A stretch of 50,238 bases of DNA from Persicirhabdus sediminis (GTDB lineage: Bacteria; Verrucomicrobiota; Verrucomicrobiia; Verrucomicrobiales; Akkermansiaceae): contig NZ_JAENIM010000031.1 of assembly GCF_016595495.1 (NCBI RefSeq), forward strand, positions 1 to 50,238, written 5' to 3'. Position numbers and translations under genes: made by a program. This document shows, in pieces, positions 36,909-45,428 of this stretch; the first letter of the stretch is position 1; each line of letters opens with the position of its first letter. Under the pieces are notes generated by a model that saw only the letters and a program-made list of their open reading frames with translations, ran no database searches and had not been told where the DNA came from.

Positions 36909-36930
36909 ACTTAACAAGTATGAATTAAGT
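36909..36930. promoter_or_regulatory. Inverted repeat upstream of nrfH
   Basis: ACTTAA and TTAAGT separated by 10 bp lie about 54-75 bp before the nrfH start in an AT-rich 146-bp gap. The position suits an operator for nitrite- or oxygen-responsive control, but no known regulator's consensus is matched. Confidence 0.3.
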
Positions 36931-37001
36931 GTTTTACTGAAGTATAGCTCTTTTATTCGTGATAAAATCAAACAAAAACTAAATTTCAGGTGACGTGATT
37001 C

Positions 37002-38777
37002 TCACGACTCTTTGGTCCTGTGTTTCTTAGCAAGCGAGGCGATGGCGATCAATGTGAGCGCCGCACAAACGATGGCAAGTTTCTGCATGGCGCCCTCGCG
37101 GAATCCATAGGAATGCAGGCCGATGCCAAGTAAGTTAGTGCCAAACCACGACCACGAGGTGATCACCATGCTGAAGATGCCCATGGCAATGAATCCACGT
37201 ACGCGGCACAGACCTGATAGGCGAGCGTGCAGCATGATGGTATTCCATAGCACAATCATCAGCGCGCCATTTTCTTTGGGGTCCCAGCCCCAGAAGCGGC
37301 CCCAGCTCTGGTCGGCCCAAATACCGCCAAGGATGGTGCCGATGAATGAGAATAACAGCGCAAAACAGGTGACGCCGTAGATCAGCTGGTAGCTTTGTTT
37401 TACCTGTTTGTTAGTGAAACTCCCACTCAGCCAGCTGCGCAGCGTGTGGGTGATGGCGAGCAGACCTAGCAGGTAGTTAGCCGAGTACCCCAGCGTGATG
37501 ATGATGACGTGGGTGGCTAGCCAGAAATTACTATCCAACACCGCTTGTTTCACCTCCATGGTATCACCGTCAAAGGAGAGCTGATAGGCAATGATGAGCG
37601 TGGCGGTTCCGATCACGCTAGCTATGAATCCGCCAATGCCATTTTTCAATAACTTAGATTCTATCAGTAGAGCAAAACTAATAGCGGCCCAGCCAATGAA
37701 GACCGCTGAGGAATAGAGGTTAGTCACAGGTGGACGACCTGATAGGTAGACGCGCATGGCCAGCCCGCAGGTGTGGATGACCCACAACGTAGTCAGTAGC
37801 GTCATGGCTACCGTTAGCCAGCTAGCGGTGCGCTGGCTGGAAAAACTCCAGCTAGCGAGGATGATGAGGCCAGCTAACAAATACAGCGGTAATGAGCGCT
37901 GAAATGGTGCCAGCTGGTAGAAGGTGAATTCGTGATCCGCCTTGTGCAGACCATCAGGAGTGCTCGTTCTAACTTGCTCAAGGTAGCTGGCGCAGCATTG
38001 CTGGAAGTTTTCATCTGGCTGGCCATTTGCTGCCTGATAGGCGTGGGCTAAAGTAAACCAGTTAGTCTGGCCATCATTTCCAGCTGGCCATGCGACGGCA
38101 GGATTTTTTGCCAAATAGGTGCCGAGGTTTTGCCACTTTGTTAGCGGCTGTTTTTCATCTGCTGGCGGAACTAGCAGCAGCTTGAGACCTTGGTTGGCGG
38201 TGACGATGGTGATGAGCTCTTGCTCGGTGAGCACTTCGCCAGCGGCAATGTGAGCTGGCAGGCATTGGCTGAGTTCACGGAATGTTTTGAGCTTTTTGTG
38301 CAGCTGTGAGATCTGCTGGTCGAATACCGTGAGCTGTGGTTTCTCTTTGGCCTCGGCGCGCTCAGCTAGCTGGGCAATCTTCTCCATGCCCGGCTGGATT
38401 TGCTGGTAGCTGAAGTTCTTTTCCGCGCTCGCTTGCTCGCCAAAAAGCGCTTTCACTTCCTCGTTTTCTACCCGAAAACACGGACGTGTAGATGCTAGCT
38501 CTGGCAGGAAAAGGACCTCGGCAAACCATGCGCGTGGGCCAAGCTTTTCACCCGTTTCCTTTAGCTTGATAGATGACTTGCCGCTGAGCGACATCAGCTG
38601 GTTGCGCGCATAGCTATCAACTGGCTGGATGCGGCCACCTGAGACGATGGGGATGGCGGCAAATTGATCCCAGCTAGATTCTGCTTGGCGTTGGTTTTGC
38701 CAAATAGTTAGAGCGAAGTAGAGCCCGACGATGGCGACGGTCGCCAGCTGGATGATTCTGTGGCGAGATGATTTCAT
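37002..38777 (-). CDS. ccsA: CcsA-type cytochrome c biogenesis protein
   Basis: 591 aa. It is the haem-handling integral membrane partner of ResB in system II. The WWD signature is present near residues 490-505 (WGRFWGWDPKENGAL), with conserved His residues and eight or so helices in the C-terminal half. The N-terminal 300 residues are an extra, partly extracytoplasmic region as seen in NrfI-like or fused CcsA forms. It overlaps resB by 4 bp (ATGA) and precedes nrfH after 147 bp. That arrangement suggests it serves the NrfHA haems. Confidence 0.9.
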   Translation of the reverse strand: MKSSRHRIIQLATVAIVGLYFALTIWQNQRQAESSWDQFAAIPIVSGGRIQPVDSYARNQLMSLSGKSSIKLKETGEKLGPRAWFAEVLFLPELASTRPCFRVENEEVKALFGEQASAEKNFSYQQIQPGMEKIAQLAERAEAKEKPQLTVFDQQISQLHKKLKTFRELSQCLPAHIAAGEVLTEQELITIVTANQGLKLLLVPPADEKQPLTKWQNLGTYLAKNPAVAWPAGNDGQTNWFTLAHAYQAANGQPDENFQQCCASYLEQVRTSTPDGLHKADHEFTFYQLAPFQRSLPLYLLAGLIILASWSFSSQRTASWLTVAMTLLTTLWVIHTCGLAMRVYLSGRPPVTNLYSSAVFIGWAAISFALLIESKLLKNGIGGFIASVIGTATLIIAYQLSFDGDTMEVKQAVLDSNFWLATHVIIITLGYSANYLLGLLAITHTLRSWLSGSFTNKQVKQSYQLIYGVTCFALLFSFIGTILGGIWADQSWGRFWGWDPKENGALMIVLWNTIMLHARLSGLCRVRGFIAMGIFSMVITSWSWFGTNLLGIGLHSYGFREGAMQKLAIVCAALTLIAIASLAKKHRTKES

Positions 38778-40072
38778 GAGGCTTTGTTAGCTGGTGAACT
38801 AGCTGGTTTGAGGAATCTTGTTAGCGAGAAGGAGAACTGGAAAATCAGCCCGAAGGTGACCAGCGCAAAGGCGATGTAGGGCAGCGGCCAGCTAGGGTTT
38901 TTCACCACATTGAGCACGGTGCTGTCCTCCTGACTGCCAAAGCTGTGCTGGAATAATGTGAATCCATCTTTGCGCAGCGGGTGGTTCATCCAGATGCTTA
39001 GTTGGCGCGAGCTAGCGCCATCGGGTTCTATCAGCGTGACCTCAGAGCGGTAATCTTTTGGTGTTTGGGTGCCTGGGTAACGGGTGAAGGTAAAGTCGTC
39101 TAACTGGACTGCAAATGGGAGATGGATGCGCTCTGGTCGCAGCGAGATCTCGTAGTTATGACCATTGTATTCAAAACGATCTGGTGCATGGATGCTAGTG
39201 GTGCAGAAGAATTTGCCAATCGATTCATTAGAGCGAGAATCTCTCACTTCTATCAATGCCGCTGGATGGTTTGGCGGGTTGTTATTTTCCAGATGGTTAT
39301 ACGGCTGTGGCTGGAAGGCAATGTGCAGCCCTGAGCCGCGGTTGCACGGTGGATGGTAGTAGCCGGTTTCCTCGGTGTGCCGTGGAATGATTAAGGCATT
39401 GGGGAAAAAGGTGAGCACCTTGATAGATAGCTGGCTAGATGGATCGACGACTGGCTCGTCGACTAGAAAATCATTCTGCAATACGGCAAATTCTCCATTT
39501 GGTCGGCCAGTGGCTGATGCTGCCGAGCTCATTGAATTAACTGAAGTATCATTAGCTGGCAATTGCTTCAGGCAGATTTCGGTATGCATGGGGGTGACTT
39601 TTTCCGCGTAGTTAGACTGACCTCCCTCGGGAATATTCATTTTCCCTTCCTGGCTGAAGATGCCGGTGAATAGCTCGCTAACAAGCAAGAGCAAAACACC
39701 AATGTGGATGGCCCAAATACCTAGTTTTTTCCACTTCAGCTGGTAGTGGAAAATAGGAGCTAACAGCAAGTTGATGAGCAGCAGTCCGCCAATCAAATAA
39801 CCGCCCGGCAAAAATAGCCGAAATAGTACTTTGGCTGGCTCGGTCGTATCGTCGGCGGAATGGTAAACTGGCGTGGATTTGAAATCGTAATAACACCAAA
39901 AGCTGCGAAAGAAGCGACGCTGGATTTCCCATATCCCTTGGTCTGCCTGCGCAATGGTCGCAAAATAAACCAACACCATCGCCGCTACTAACAATCCAAC
40001 GGTAAGCCGGATTGAGGCCAGCGGAGCCAGCGCTCGCCACAGGGGTGATTTTGTTTGCGTCATATGGCGCAT
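38774..40072 (-). CDS. resB: ResB-type cytochrome c biogenesis protein
   Basis: 432 aa ResB/Ccs1 family protein. N-terminal helices (LASIRLTVGLLVAAMVLVYFATIAQ split), a large extracytoplasmic domain and a final helix (LPYIAFALVTFGLIFQF) match the family. With CcsA it moves and attaches haem to apocytochrome c. The first start (MRHM) or the internal ATG three codons on (MTQTKS) are both possible. It is the first gene of the resB-ccsA-nrfH-nrfA set. Confidence 0.9.
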   Translation of the reverse strand: MRHMTQTKSPLWRALAPLASIRLTVGLLVAAMVLVYFATIAQADQGIWEIQRRFFRSFWCYYDFKSTPVYHSADDTTEPAKVLFRLFLPGGYLIGGLLLINLLLAPIFHYQLKWKKLGIWAIHIGVLLLLVSELFTGIFSQEGKMNIPEGGQSNYAEKVTPMHTEICLKQLPANDTSVNSMSSAASATGRPNGEFAVLQNDFLVDEPVVDPSSQLSIKVLTFFPNALIIPRHTEETGYYHPPCNRGSGLHIAFQPQPYNHLENNNPPNHPAALIEVRDSRSNESIGKFFCTTSIHAPDRFEYNGHNYEISLRPERIHLPFAVQLDDFTFTRYPGTQTPKDYRSEVTLIEPDGASSRQLSIWMNHPLRKDGFTLFQHSFGSQEDSTVLNVVKNPSWPLPYIAFALVTFGLIFQFSFSLTRFLKPASSPANKAS

Positions 40073-40135
40073 TCAATCACCCGCAGCCACTTTTAGCAAA
40101 GCTGAATCTTTTAAGTGTTTGATTGATATCGCTAG

Positions 40136-40288
40136 CTAGCTGGCTTGAGCGTCCACGCTGCAAACGCGCATGGAGACAACTTTGCCATTGTCGAGCACTC
40201 GGGTTGCCAGCTCGACAAAGCCATGACGGTCGTGAAATGCAAGTGAGCTCGGGTTAGCTGGCTGGATATCAATCTCAGCGGCAATCAG
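40136..40288 (-). pseudogene. GNAT acetyltransferase, 3' remnant
   Basis: Reading the minus strand gives EIDIQPANPSSLAFHDRHGF, then VELATRVLDNGKVVSMRVC and a stop in CCAGCTAG. This is the C-terminal acetyl-CoA fold end of a GNAT enzyme (NPxSxxFxxxxGF). An upstream in-frame stop at 40289-40291 and the lack of the N-terminal part make it a remnant of about 51 codons. Confidence 0.65.
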
Positions 40289-40300
40289 CTAGTGGCTCAT

Positions 40301-40322
40301 AGGACTTATAGGACTTATAGGA
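40301..40322. repeat. Short tandem repeat, 9-bp unit
   Basis: AGGACTTAT occurs twice head to tail and starts a third time (AGGA). It is too short to say more. The rest of 40323-40434 shows nothing. Confidence 0.8.
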
Positions 40323-40434
40323 ACGTCCAGCTCGCTGGTCGGTAGGCGGCACCATGGAAATCATTGAAAGTAAGCTGGCTGGTGGGGGATACGCTGGTAT
40401 CTCAAACACGCTGGCGCATTTTTTTTGCGAAAAC

Positions 40435-40463
40435 TTGTTGCAATTTTCCGCCACAAATGATTT
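40435..40463 (+). promoter_or_regulatory. Candidate promoter of tRNA-Leu
   Basis: TTGTTG and TGATTT, with a 17-bp spacer, lie 18 bp upstream of the mature tRNA start. The -35 and -10 matches are only partial, so this is a suggestion. Confidence 0.3.
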
Positions 40464-40480
40464 CTTCCGCCAACTTCAAG

Positions 40481-40567
40481 GCGCGCGTGGCGGAATTGGT
40501 AGACGCGCATGATTCAGGTTCATGTGGGGGCGACCCCGTGGAGGTTCGATTCCTCTCGCGCGCACCA
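40481..40567 (+). tRNA. tRNA-Leu (anticodon CAG), CCA encoded
   Basis: 87 nt. The acceptor stem is GCGCGCG/CGCGCGC, anticodon stem CATGA/TCATG with loop TTCAGGT (anticodon CAG), a long variable arm (TGGGGGCGACCCCG), and T-loop TTCGATT. CCA is encoded. Confidence 0.95.
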
Positions 40568-40588
40568 TTGAAGTATAAGGGATTGAAG

Positions 40589-40617
40589 GCCATCTATAAC
40601 AAATAGATGGCTTTTTT
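40589..40617 (+). terminator. Terminator of tRNA-Leu
   Basis: GCCATCTA-taacaaa-TAGATGGC followed by TTTTTT, 21 bp after the tRNA. Confidence 0.9.
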
Positions 40618-41064
40618 GTGTTTTGGTGGTTGGGATGCCAGCTACTTCAGGACCTCAGCTCATAAGGTCTGCGATCTCGCGTAGCTGGCTGGGTTGGCAG
40701 GTGACATCCAAGATGTTGGGTGAGCGTGAGGGAAATGTTTTCTAAGCACAGATTGCGCAGATTTCGATTTTATGAAACCCACACATGGCTAGCTTGGGAA
40801 GCTAACTAGTGTGATTGACCCGCTAGCTGAGTTTTTTCTACCACGTCGAGAGCCATAGCCAATCTGTGAAATCTGCGGTTAACTTCTATGTTGTTCTGTC
40901 TGTGGTAAGAGCTATTTTGTTGACCTGAGTTAGAGATCTATCATCATGCGACAAGCTGACATTTTCTATCAAGCAAATCGCTAAGCTTATGCTTGGCTAA
41001 TCTCGCCACTGAGAGCATAGAATTTCTAGTCATCAAAGTGCCCCACACATCTTGAATATAAATC
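40618..41064 (+). repeat. Spacer repeat before the DUF2007 gene
   Basis: Contains GCACAGATTGCGCAGATT and its later partner AATCTGTGAAATCTGCGG (40861 on), then the shared TTGAC..TTAGAG core at 40920-40946 and GGCTAATCTCGCC. No gene is visible in this 447-bp stretch. Confidence 0.6.
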
Positions 41065-41391
41065 ATGAAAGAGCTCTACCGCCATAAGGACCATTCAACT
41101 GTAGCCTATTATAAGTCGATTCTAGAAGCCGAGGGGATAGCTGTGATGCTTAGAAATGAACATGCAACAATGTCAGGTCTATCGGACATACCGATTCCAG
41201 AGTTCTATCCTAACATTTGTGTCATGAATGATGAGGATTACCCTCGCGCATGGGAGATTATGAAGCGCACGATGGTGACAAATTCTGAGAAAGCTAATCT
41301 GGAAGTGGCTTGCTCCAGCTGCGGAGAAATCAATCCCGGTAATTTTGATTTGTGTTTTTCGTGTGAAGAACCCTTAGAGTTAGCCAATTAA
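41065..41391 (+). CDS. DUF2007-domain protein with C-terminal zinc ribbon
   Basis: 108 aa. Residues 1-80 have the DUF2007 pattern (KELYRHKDHSTVAYYKSIL, EAEGIAVMLRNEH, IPEFYPNICVMNDEDYPRAW), a small ferredoxin-like fold often called a putative signal-transducing domain. The C-terminus adds a four-cysteine zinc ribbon (CSSCGE...CFSCEE). First gene of the array. It lies 22 bp before the next gene, the tightest spacing in the array. Confidence 0.75.
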   Translation: MKELYRHKDHSTVAYYKSILEAEGIAVMLRNEHATMSGLSDIPIPEFYPNICVMNDEDYPRAWEIMKRTMVTNSEKANLEVACSSCGEINPGNFDLCFSCEEPLELAN

Positions 41392-41413
41392 TTAAAAAGC
41401 TCGATCATTAGAA

Positions 41414-41878
41414 ATGAAGACTAGGCAACTCTACCTCACCCTCATAGCTGCGCTCTGGTGCTCTGCGCTGCATGCGAGTCCGATGCTTCGTCTCGTTGAG
41501 TCTAAGGAGCAACTCACGAAGATTGGCGCCGGTGTAACTAGTCAGATGTTTGATGACTCGGTCTCGTTCGCGGTCGAGTGGAAGCCCGTAGATCGTGAGC
41601 CTGGAGCAGCGCCAGCCCGTTTGGATTTACTCTATGCTGCAGGCCCTGATAGGGAGTGGGCGGAACAGCTACAGGTCAGATTCGAAATACAAGCTGACGG
41701 CGTGATACGAGCTGCATTCTCAGTTCCCCTGGGGGGAATAGACTTCGGGAGCCTGATCTTCAGGGGGCCGACAAATCATGAGGTGTACCGCTTGCCGCTG
41801 CGAACTGTTGTGGATGATTACCCGGATCTTTTCGATGATCCTTTCGCGGAGCCCAAAAAGATTAACAAATCGAACTAA
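41414..41878 (+). CDS. Exported hypothetical protein
   Basis: 154 aa with a signal peptide (LYLTLIAALWCSALHA, cleaved near ASP). The rest is beta-rich (VSFAVEWKPV, LQVRFEIQADGVIRAAFSV, GSLIFRG) with an acidic C-terminus (DDYPDLFDDPFAEP). I do not recognise a family. Likely co-transcribed with the DUF2007 gene. Confidence 0.5.
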   Translation: MKTRQLYLTLIAALWCSALHASPMLRLVESKEQLTKIGAGVTSQMFDDSVSFAVEWKPVDREPGAAPARLDLLYAAGPDREWAEQLQVRFEIQADGVIRAAFSVPLGGIDFGSLIFRGPTNHEVYRLPLRTVVDDYPDLFDDPFAEPKKINKSN

Positions 41879-42464
41879 GTGAGGAAAGTGACAAAGCTCG
41901 TAACAAGCTGCGAATCTTCTCGCTAGTTCACCTTTCCCATTCTGAGAGCTAACAGAAATGTTAAGCTCGTCGCCAGCCAGCTCTGTTGAATCTTTGCCAG
42001 CTTTCCATAATATGAAGCCAGACATGTTGCTCTCTGAGATTAATCGTCCATGCACTCCATCATAGCTCTAGATGCCAAGATATTTAGTCTATCAAACAGC
42101 AAAGGCATTGACGCCATCTTGGAGGCTGTGCCGCAGGGGGCAGTGGGAATGGTGAAACCATTAAGTCTTACAGCCAGCTAGCTATTTCATTGACTCATTA
42201 GAGTTTTCTATCATCCTTCGGTAAATTCAAAGGATGATCTATCAGGCAGTGAACTGTAGCGGGCATTCTCTGAAAACTCAAAACTTCACACGAATAAAAT
42301 TTGCAGGTGATTCGCTAGCATGAACGCTCTCAAGTTAACAAATCAAGATGCCTGTCAGCTGAGCAAAAGCCATGATGGTGATCTTAGTTGGGTTGGGAGC
42401 GGAAATATATAAGCCTCAAATTATTATAACGAATCAATATTGTTATTAACAATCTATATAAGCT
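41879..42464 (+). repeat. Spacer repeat between cassette-like genes 2 and 3
   Basis: 586 bp without a convincing gene. The shared core is at 42190-42216, and AGCCATGATGGTGATC resembles the AGCCATGATCGTAGCC block of later spacers. It ends ACGAATCAATATTGTTATTA (42430-42449) 16 bp before the next start, matching the ACGAATCAATATTGTTAGGC end of the 49.0-kb spacer. Confidence 0.6.
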
Positions 42465-43508
42465 ATGAAAATCATTTTACTCTTACTCTTTATGAGTACA
42501 CTTTGCCACGCGAATAAAGCTGAGTTTAGCATCCTACAATTTAATATATGGAACGAGGCTCATCGTGTGAAAGATGGTATTGATCACATCGCTACAGCCA
42601 TCATAGAATCTGATGCTGACATCATCGCATTTTCAGAAGTCCGTAATAAAAAGGGTGACTGGCATGAAAAAATTATTCAAAAACTAGCTGAGAGTGGAAA
42701 GACCTATCATGGCAAATTTGGAGGTGGTGATGTTGGTCTGATCAGCCGTTTTCCTATCATAAAAACGGAAGTCGTTTTTGATAAAACTAAGATTGATAGA
42801 GGATCTATCATCGCCTACCACTTAGAGCTGACTAACAAACAAGAGCTTGTTGTCTGCAGTGCTCACCTTGATTGGAAATACTATGGGCTGAACCTTGTCC
42901 GTGGGTATAATGGGGGCACTCCTAAATTTAAGCTTATCGATAAAGACAAGGATGGGGTGCCTGACTATGAGCTGGATGTAGATAAAATCATTTCATATAA
43001 CCAGTCTTCTTATAAGGGACCGGCTATCAAAGCTTTTTGTGATTATGCCAAATCACCTCAGCTTAAAGGTAAATCTATCATTTTGGCTGGCGATTTTAAT
43101 GATGGCTCCCACCTCGACTGGATTGAGTCAACCAAAGATCTATATGGTCACGGAGGTCTCGTCATTCCTTGGAAAAATAGTCAGAAACTGAAATCAAATG
43201 GCTTCATCGATGCTTATCGTGAGTTATACCCAGACCCAGTGACCCATCCAGGGATCACCTGGCCAAGCCCGGCATACGAGCAAAAACCAACGACCTGGAC
43301 GCCGCTCTCCGATGAAAGAGACCGCATTGATTATATCTATTATCGAAAGCTCAACCTTCAGGCAAAAGATGCATTTATCGTCGGCCCACAAGAGAGCTAT
43401 CAGTTTAACAAACTCATTAAAAATACCGGCCAAGATCAATTTATTTGTGATGAAATCCATTGGCCATCCGATCACAAAGGCGTGCTGGTTAAATTTAGCT
43501 TCCAGTAA
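42465..43508 (+). CDS. Secreted endonuclease/exonuclease/phosphatase-family enzyme
   Basis: 347 aa with a short signal peptide (ILLLLFMSTLCHA). The EEP fold is marked by ILQFNIWN near the start, AFSEVRN with the metal-binding Glu, CSAHLDW, LAGDFNDGSHLDW and a C-terminal SDHKGVLV with the catalytic His. EEP enzymes cut phosphodiester or phosphate ester bonds. Secretion and the mid-domain insert point to an extracellular nuclease or phosphatase, but the substrate is not known. It has only one AGCTGG motif in about 1 kb, unlike core genes. Confidence 0.8.
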   Translation: MKIILLLLFMSTLCHANKAEFSILQFNIWNEAHRVKDGIDHIATAIIESDADIIAFSEVRNKKGDWHEKIIQKLAESGKTYHGKFGGGDVGLISRFPIIKTEVVFDKTKIDRGSIIAYHLELTNKQELVVCSAHLDWKYYGLNLVRGYNGGTPKFKLIDKDKDGVPDYELDVDKIISYNQSSYKGPAIKAFCDYAKSPQLKGKSIILAGDFNDGSHLDWIESTKDLYGHGGLVIPWKNSQKLKSNGFIDAYRELYPDPVTHPGITWPSPAYEQKPTTWTPLSDERDRIDYIYYRKLNLQAKDAFIVGPQESYQFNKLIKNTGQDQFICDEIHWPSDHKGVLVKFSFQ

Positions 43509-43972
43509 ATCACCACGCGGAGGCTGCTGAGCAATTTTCTAACGTCGCTCTGAGATTCCTCATCGTGGTCGTAAAAATCCTCCCCATCATCCCAGCTCAG
43601 CCACCAGCTCAGCTAGGGGCGAGCGGGGGAATGACTTGAACCTAAGTTAAGGTAGAACGACCTTATCGAAAGCTAGCTAGCGGCTAGCTAACAAACTCAA
43701 ATTGGGCAGCTGCGTTTTGAGTGCGTGTGCTTCAGCACCGCTTTGGACTTCCAGCTAGGGGACCTGAGCCAGCTAGCTCTTTAGCTTCGGGCTGCCAGCC
43801 TGAATTATGGGGGCTGGTGACATCGAGTTGCTATTTTATTGACCCAAGTTAGAGATCTATCATCATAGCGGCGAGCTGAGGTTTCTATCAGCTTAGCGCT
43901 GACCAGCTAATCTGGTGCAGATAGTTTAAGTCAGGAAACCATTACCGCAAACCCATACAGTCATCTCAAAGA
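43509..43972 (+). repeat. Spacer repeat between cassette-like genes 3 and 4
   Basis: 464 bp without a gene. Contains CTAGCTAGC clusters, a hairpin-like GAGTGCGTGTGCTTCAGCAC segment, and the core at 43839-43865. Bases 43765-43889 are nearly identical to 46218-46346 in another spacer. Confidence 0.6.
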
Positions 43973-44524
43973 ATGAAGACCCTAATTCAAGCAATCCTAG
44001 CAACCTTGATCATGCTCTCGCCATGTTACGCATTTGTTGTTCCTCTGAAGTTTGCTGAAAAGTGCGAACGGTCAGATGCCATTATTCGAGGTGTTGTGCT
44101 CGATATTATAACCGTAGCTGGAGAAGTTGAGGACTCAAGTGGTGGCAAGGAGAGTATTCTCGAAGGTGCGTGGACGGGGCCACACTCGATTGCTGTCATT
44201 AGAGTTGTTAGCGTAATCAAGGACGACGAAAATCAAGTTGATTCAGTGATCTTTGTTCCCTGTGGCTACAGCTATGACGAGAGCCCTTGCGAGCTAACTA
44301 AATCTAAAGATTACATTCTATTTCTAGACAGCATGAGCCGGAATTACTTCCATCCGCTCGGCCCATTCTGTATGCATCGTGTCAAAAATGAGCTTGTTGG
44401 TATGAGCGGCTTTGATTGGGACGGAGATTTTGATTCAAGCAATGAGAACCGTGAAACAGTCCCGCTTGAGGAGTTCGTTAAACGCATCAAGGATGATGCG
44501 GCTAGAGCCAAGAACGACGACTAA
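43973..44524 (+). CDS. Exported hypothetical protein
   Basis: 183 aa with a signal peptide (LATLIMLSPCYAF). The body (DAIIRGVVLDI, SIAVIRVVSVIKDD, VDSVIFVPCGY, YILFLD) looks like a netrin/TIMP-type beta-barrel, as many small exported proteins that start with a signal peptide and DxIxxGxV show. No catalytic residues stand out. It may be an inhibitor-like or binding protein; this is an inference from pattern only. Confidence 0.5.
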   Translation: MKTLIQAILATLIMLSPCYAFVVPLKFAEKCERSDAIIRGVVLDIITVAGEVEDSSGGKESILEGAWTGPHSIAVIRVVSVIKDDENQVDSVIFVPCGYSYDESPCELTKSKDYILFLDSMSRNYFHPLGPFCMHRVKNELVGMSGFDWDGDFDSSNENRETVPLEEFVKRIKDDAARAKNDD

Positions 44525-44716
44525 TCTGTGCCCAGCATCGAGAGTAAACCAGCACTGATTTCTAACCACAGACTGCACAGATTCCTATACTATGGAGCTG
44601 GGACTTAGCATGAATACATTTTTGTTAGTATCATTTCTCAGTTAGCTGAGTTTTTTCGCCTTGTCCAGATCGATGGGCTATCTGTGAAATCATTCCACTT
44701 TTACAACAAACCAATA
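44525..44716 (+). repeat. Spacer between cassette-like genes 4 and 5
   Basis: 192 bp with CCACAGACTGCACAGATT and GGGCTATCTGTGAAATC, the dispersed ATCTGTG repeat also found at 40745-40880 and 45207-45235. It lacks the TTGAC core of the other spacers. Confidence 0.5.
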
Positions 44717-45139
44717 ATGTTCTGTTATATTGCCATGCTCTTCCGATCTACAATCATAATTCTATCTGCTAGCTCTCTAGTTTCATGTTCTTGGAATACA
44801 CCTCGTTCTGGGCGTCATACTACTGAAGCTCGTCAGCAGGGATCTAACTCTCAGGCCGATTTTTACTATTTATCATCGGTGGGTAAACTAGATACATGGT
44901 TATCAAATACGAGTGAACCATTTCAAATTACTCATGATAACGCGCTAGAATCTGGTCTGCGCCACTTCATTATTTCGGATGCAGAGCACGAGAATCTACG
45001 ATCTAAACTGCGGACCTCGGGGTCGATGTGGCAATTCGGCCTAGAGCAAAACCCGCAGCATGCAATTGTGACCTTTGATAAGGATGGGAGGCAAACATAT
45101 ATCTATCCTGAAAAATACGCTAATAATCGAGCTGAATAA
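44717..45139 (+). CDS. Small lipoprotein, unknown
   Basis: About 140 aa. The signal peptide ends in a lipobox (SASSLVSC), so it is a lipoprotein. I chose the ATG at 44717; a GTG at 44684 would add 11 residues. The mature part is polar with no recognised domain. Confidence 0.5.
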   Translation: MFCYIAMLFRSTIIILSASSLVSCSWNTPRSGRHTTEARQQGSNSQADFYYLSSVGKLDTWLSNTSEPFQITHDNALESGLRHFIISDAEHENLRSKLRTSGSMWQFGLEQNPQHAIVTFDKDGRQTYIYPEKYANNRAE

Positions 45140-45428
45140 CATTTTTTCGAGTGGGGGAAAACTGTTCTCAGCTAGATATGTGGCACCGTTTTTTACCGCG
45201 TCCAGAGCTGTGGGTAATCTGTGTAATCTGTGGTTAACTATTTTGTCGCTAGCTATTTGATTGACTGATTAGAGCGATCTAGCAAACTTCATTAGGTTCA
45301 CTGAAAAATTTCAGCTACTAACTAAGGGCGCGGCTCGCAACCATCAGCCGAAGCCATGATCGCAGCCTCGGCTAATCCCGCCGCAGATAGGTTAGGCCAC
45401 TCTCGAATTACTACGAACCAAGACTGTT
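45140..45428 (+). repeat. Spacer repeat, with GTTAGGC core-like heptamer
   Basis: Contains ATCTGTGTAATCTGTGG, the shared core at 45261-45285 and CTAACTAAGGGCG pairing loosely with GCAGATAGGTTAG (45381-45395). GTTAGGC lies at 45391-45397 and GTTATGC at 45426-45432, overlapping the next start codon. Confidence 0.6.

Noticed and set aside
36955-36975. FNR-like box near nrf (TGATAAAATCA)
   Set aside because: The centre is one base too short for TTGAT-N4-ATCAA, and the outer bases do not match.
40402-40593. ORFs overlapping tRNA-Leu on both strands
   Set aside because: Antisense or sense reading of a tRNA; no independent coding signal.
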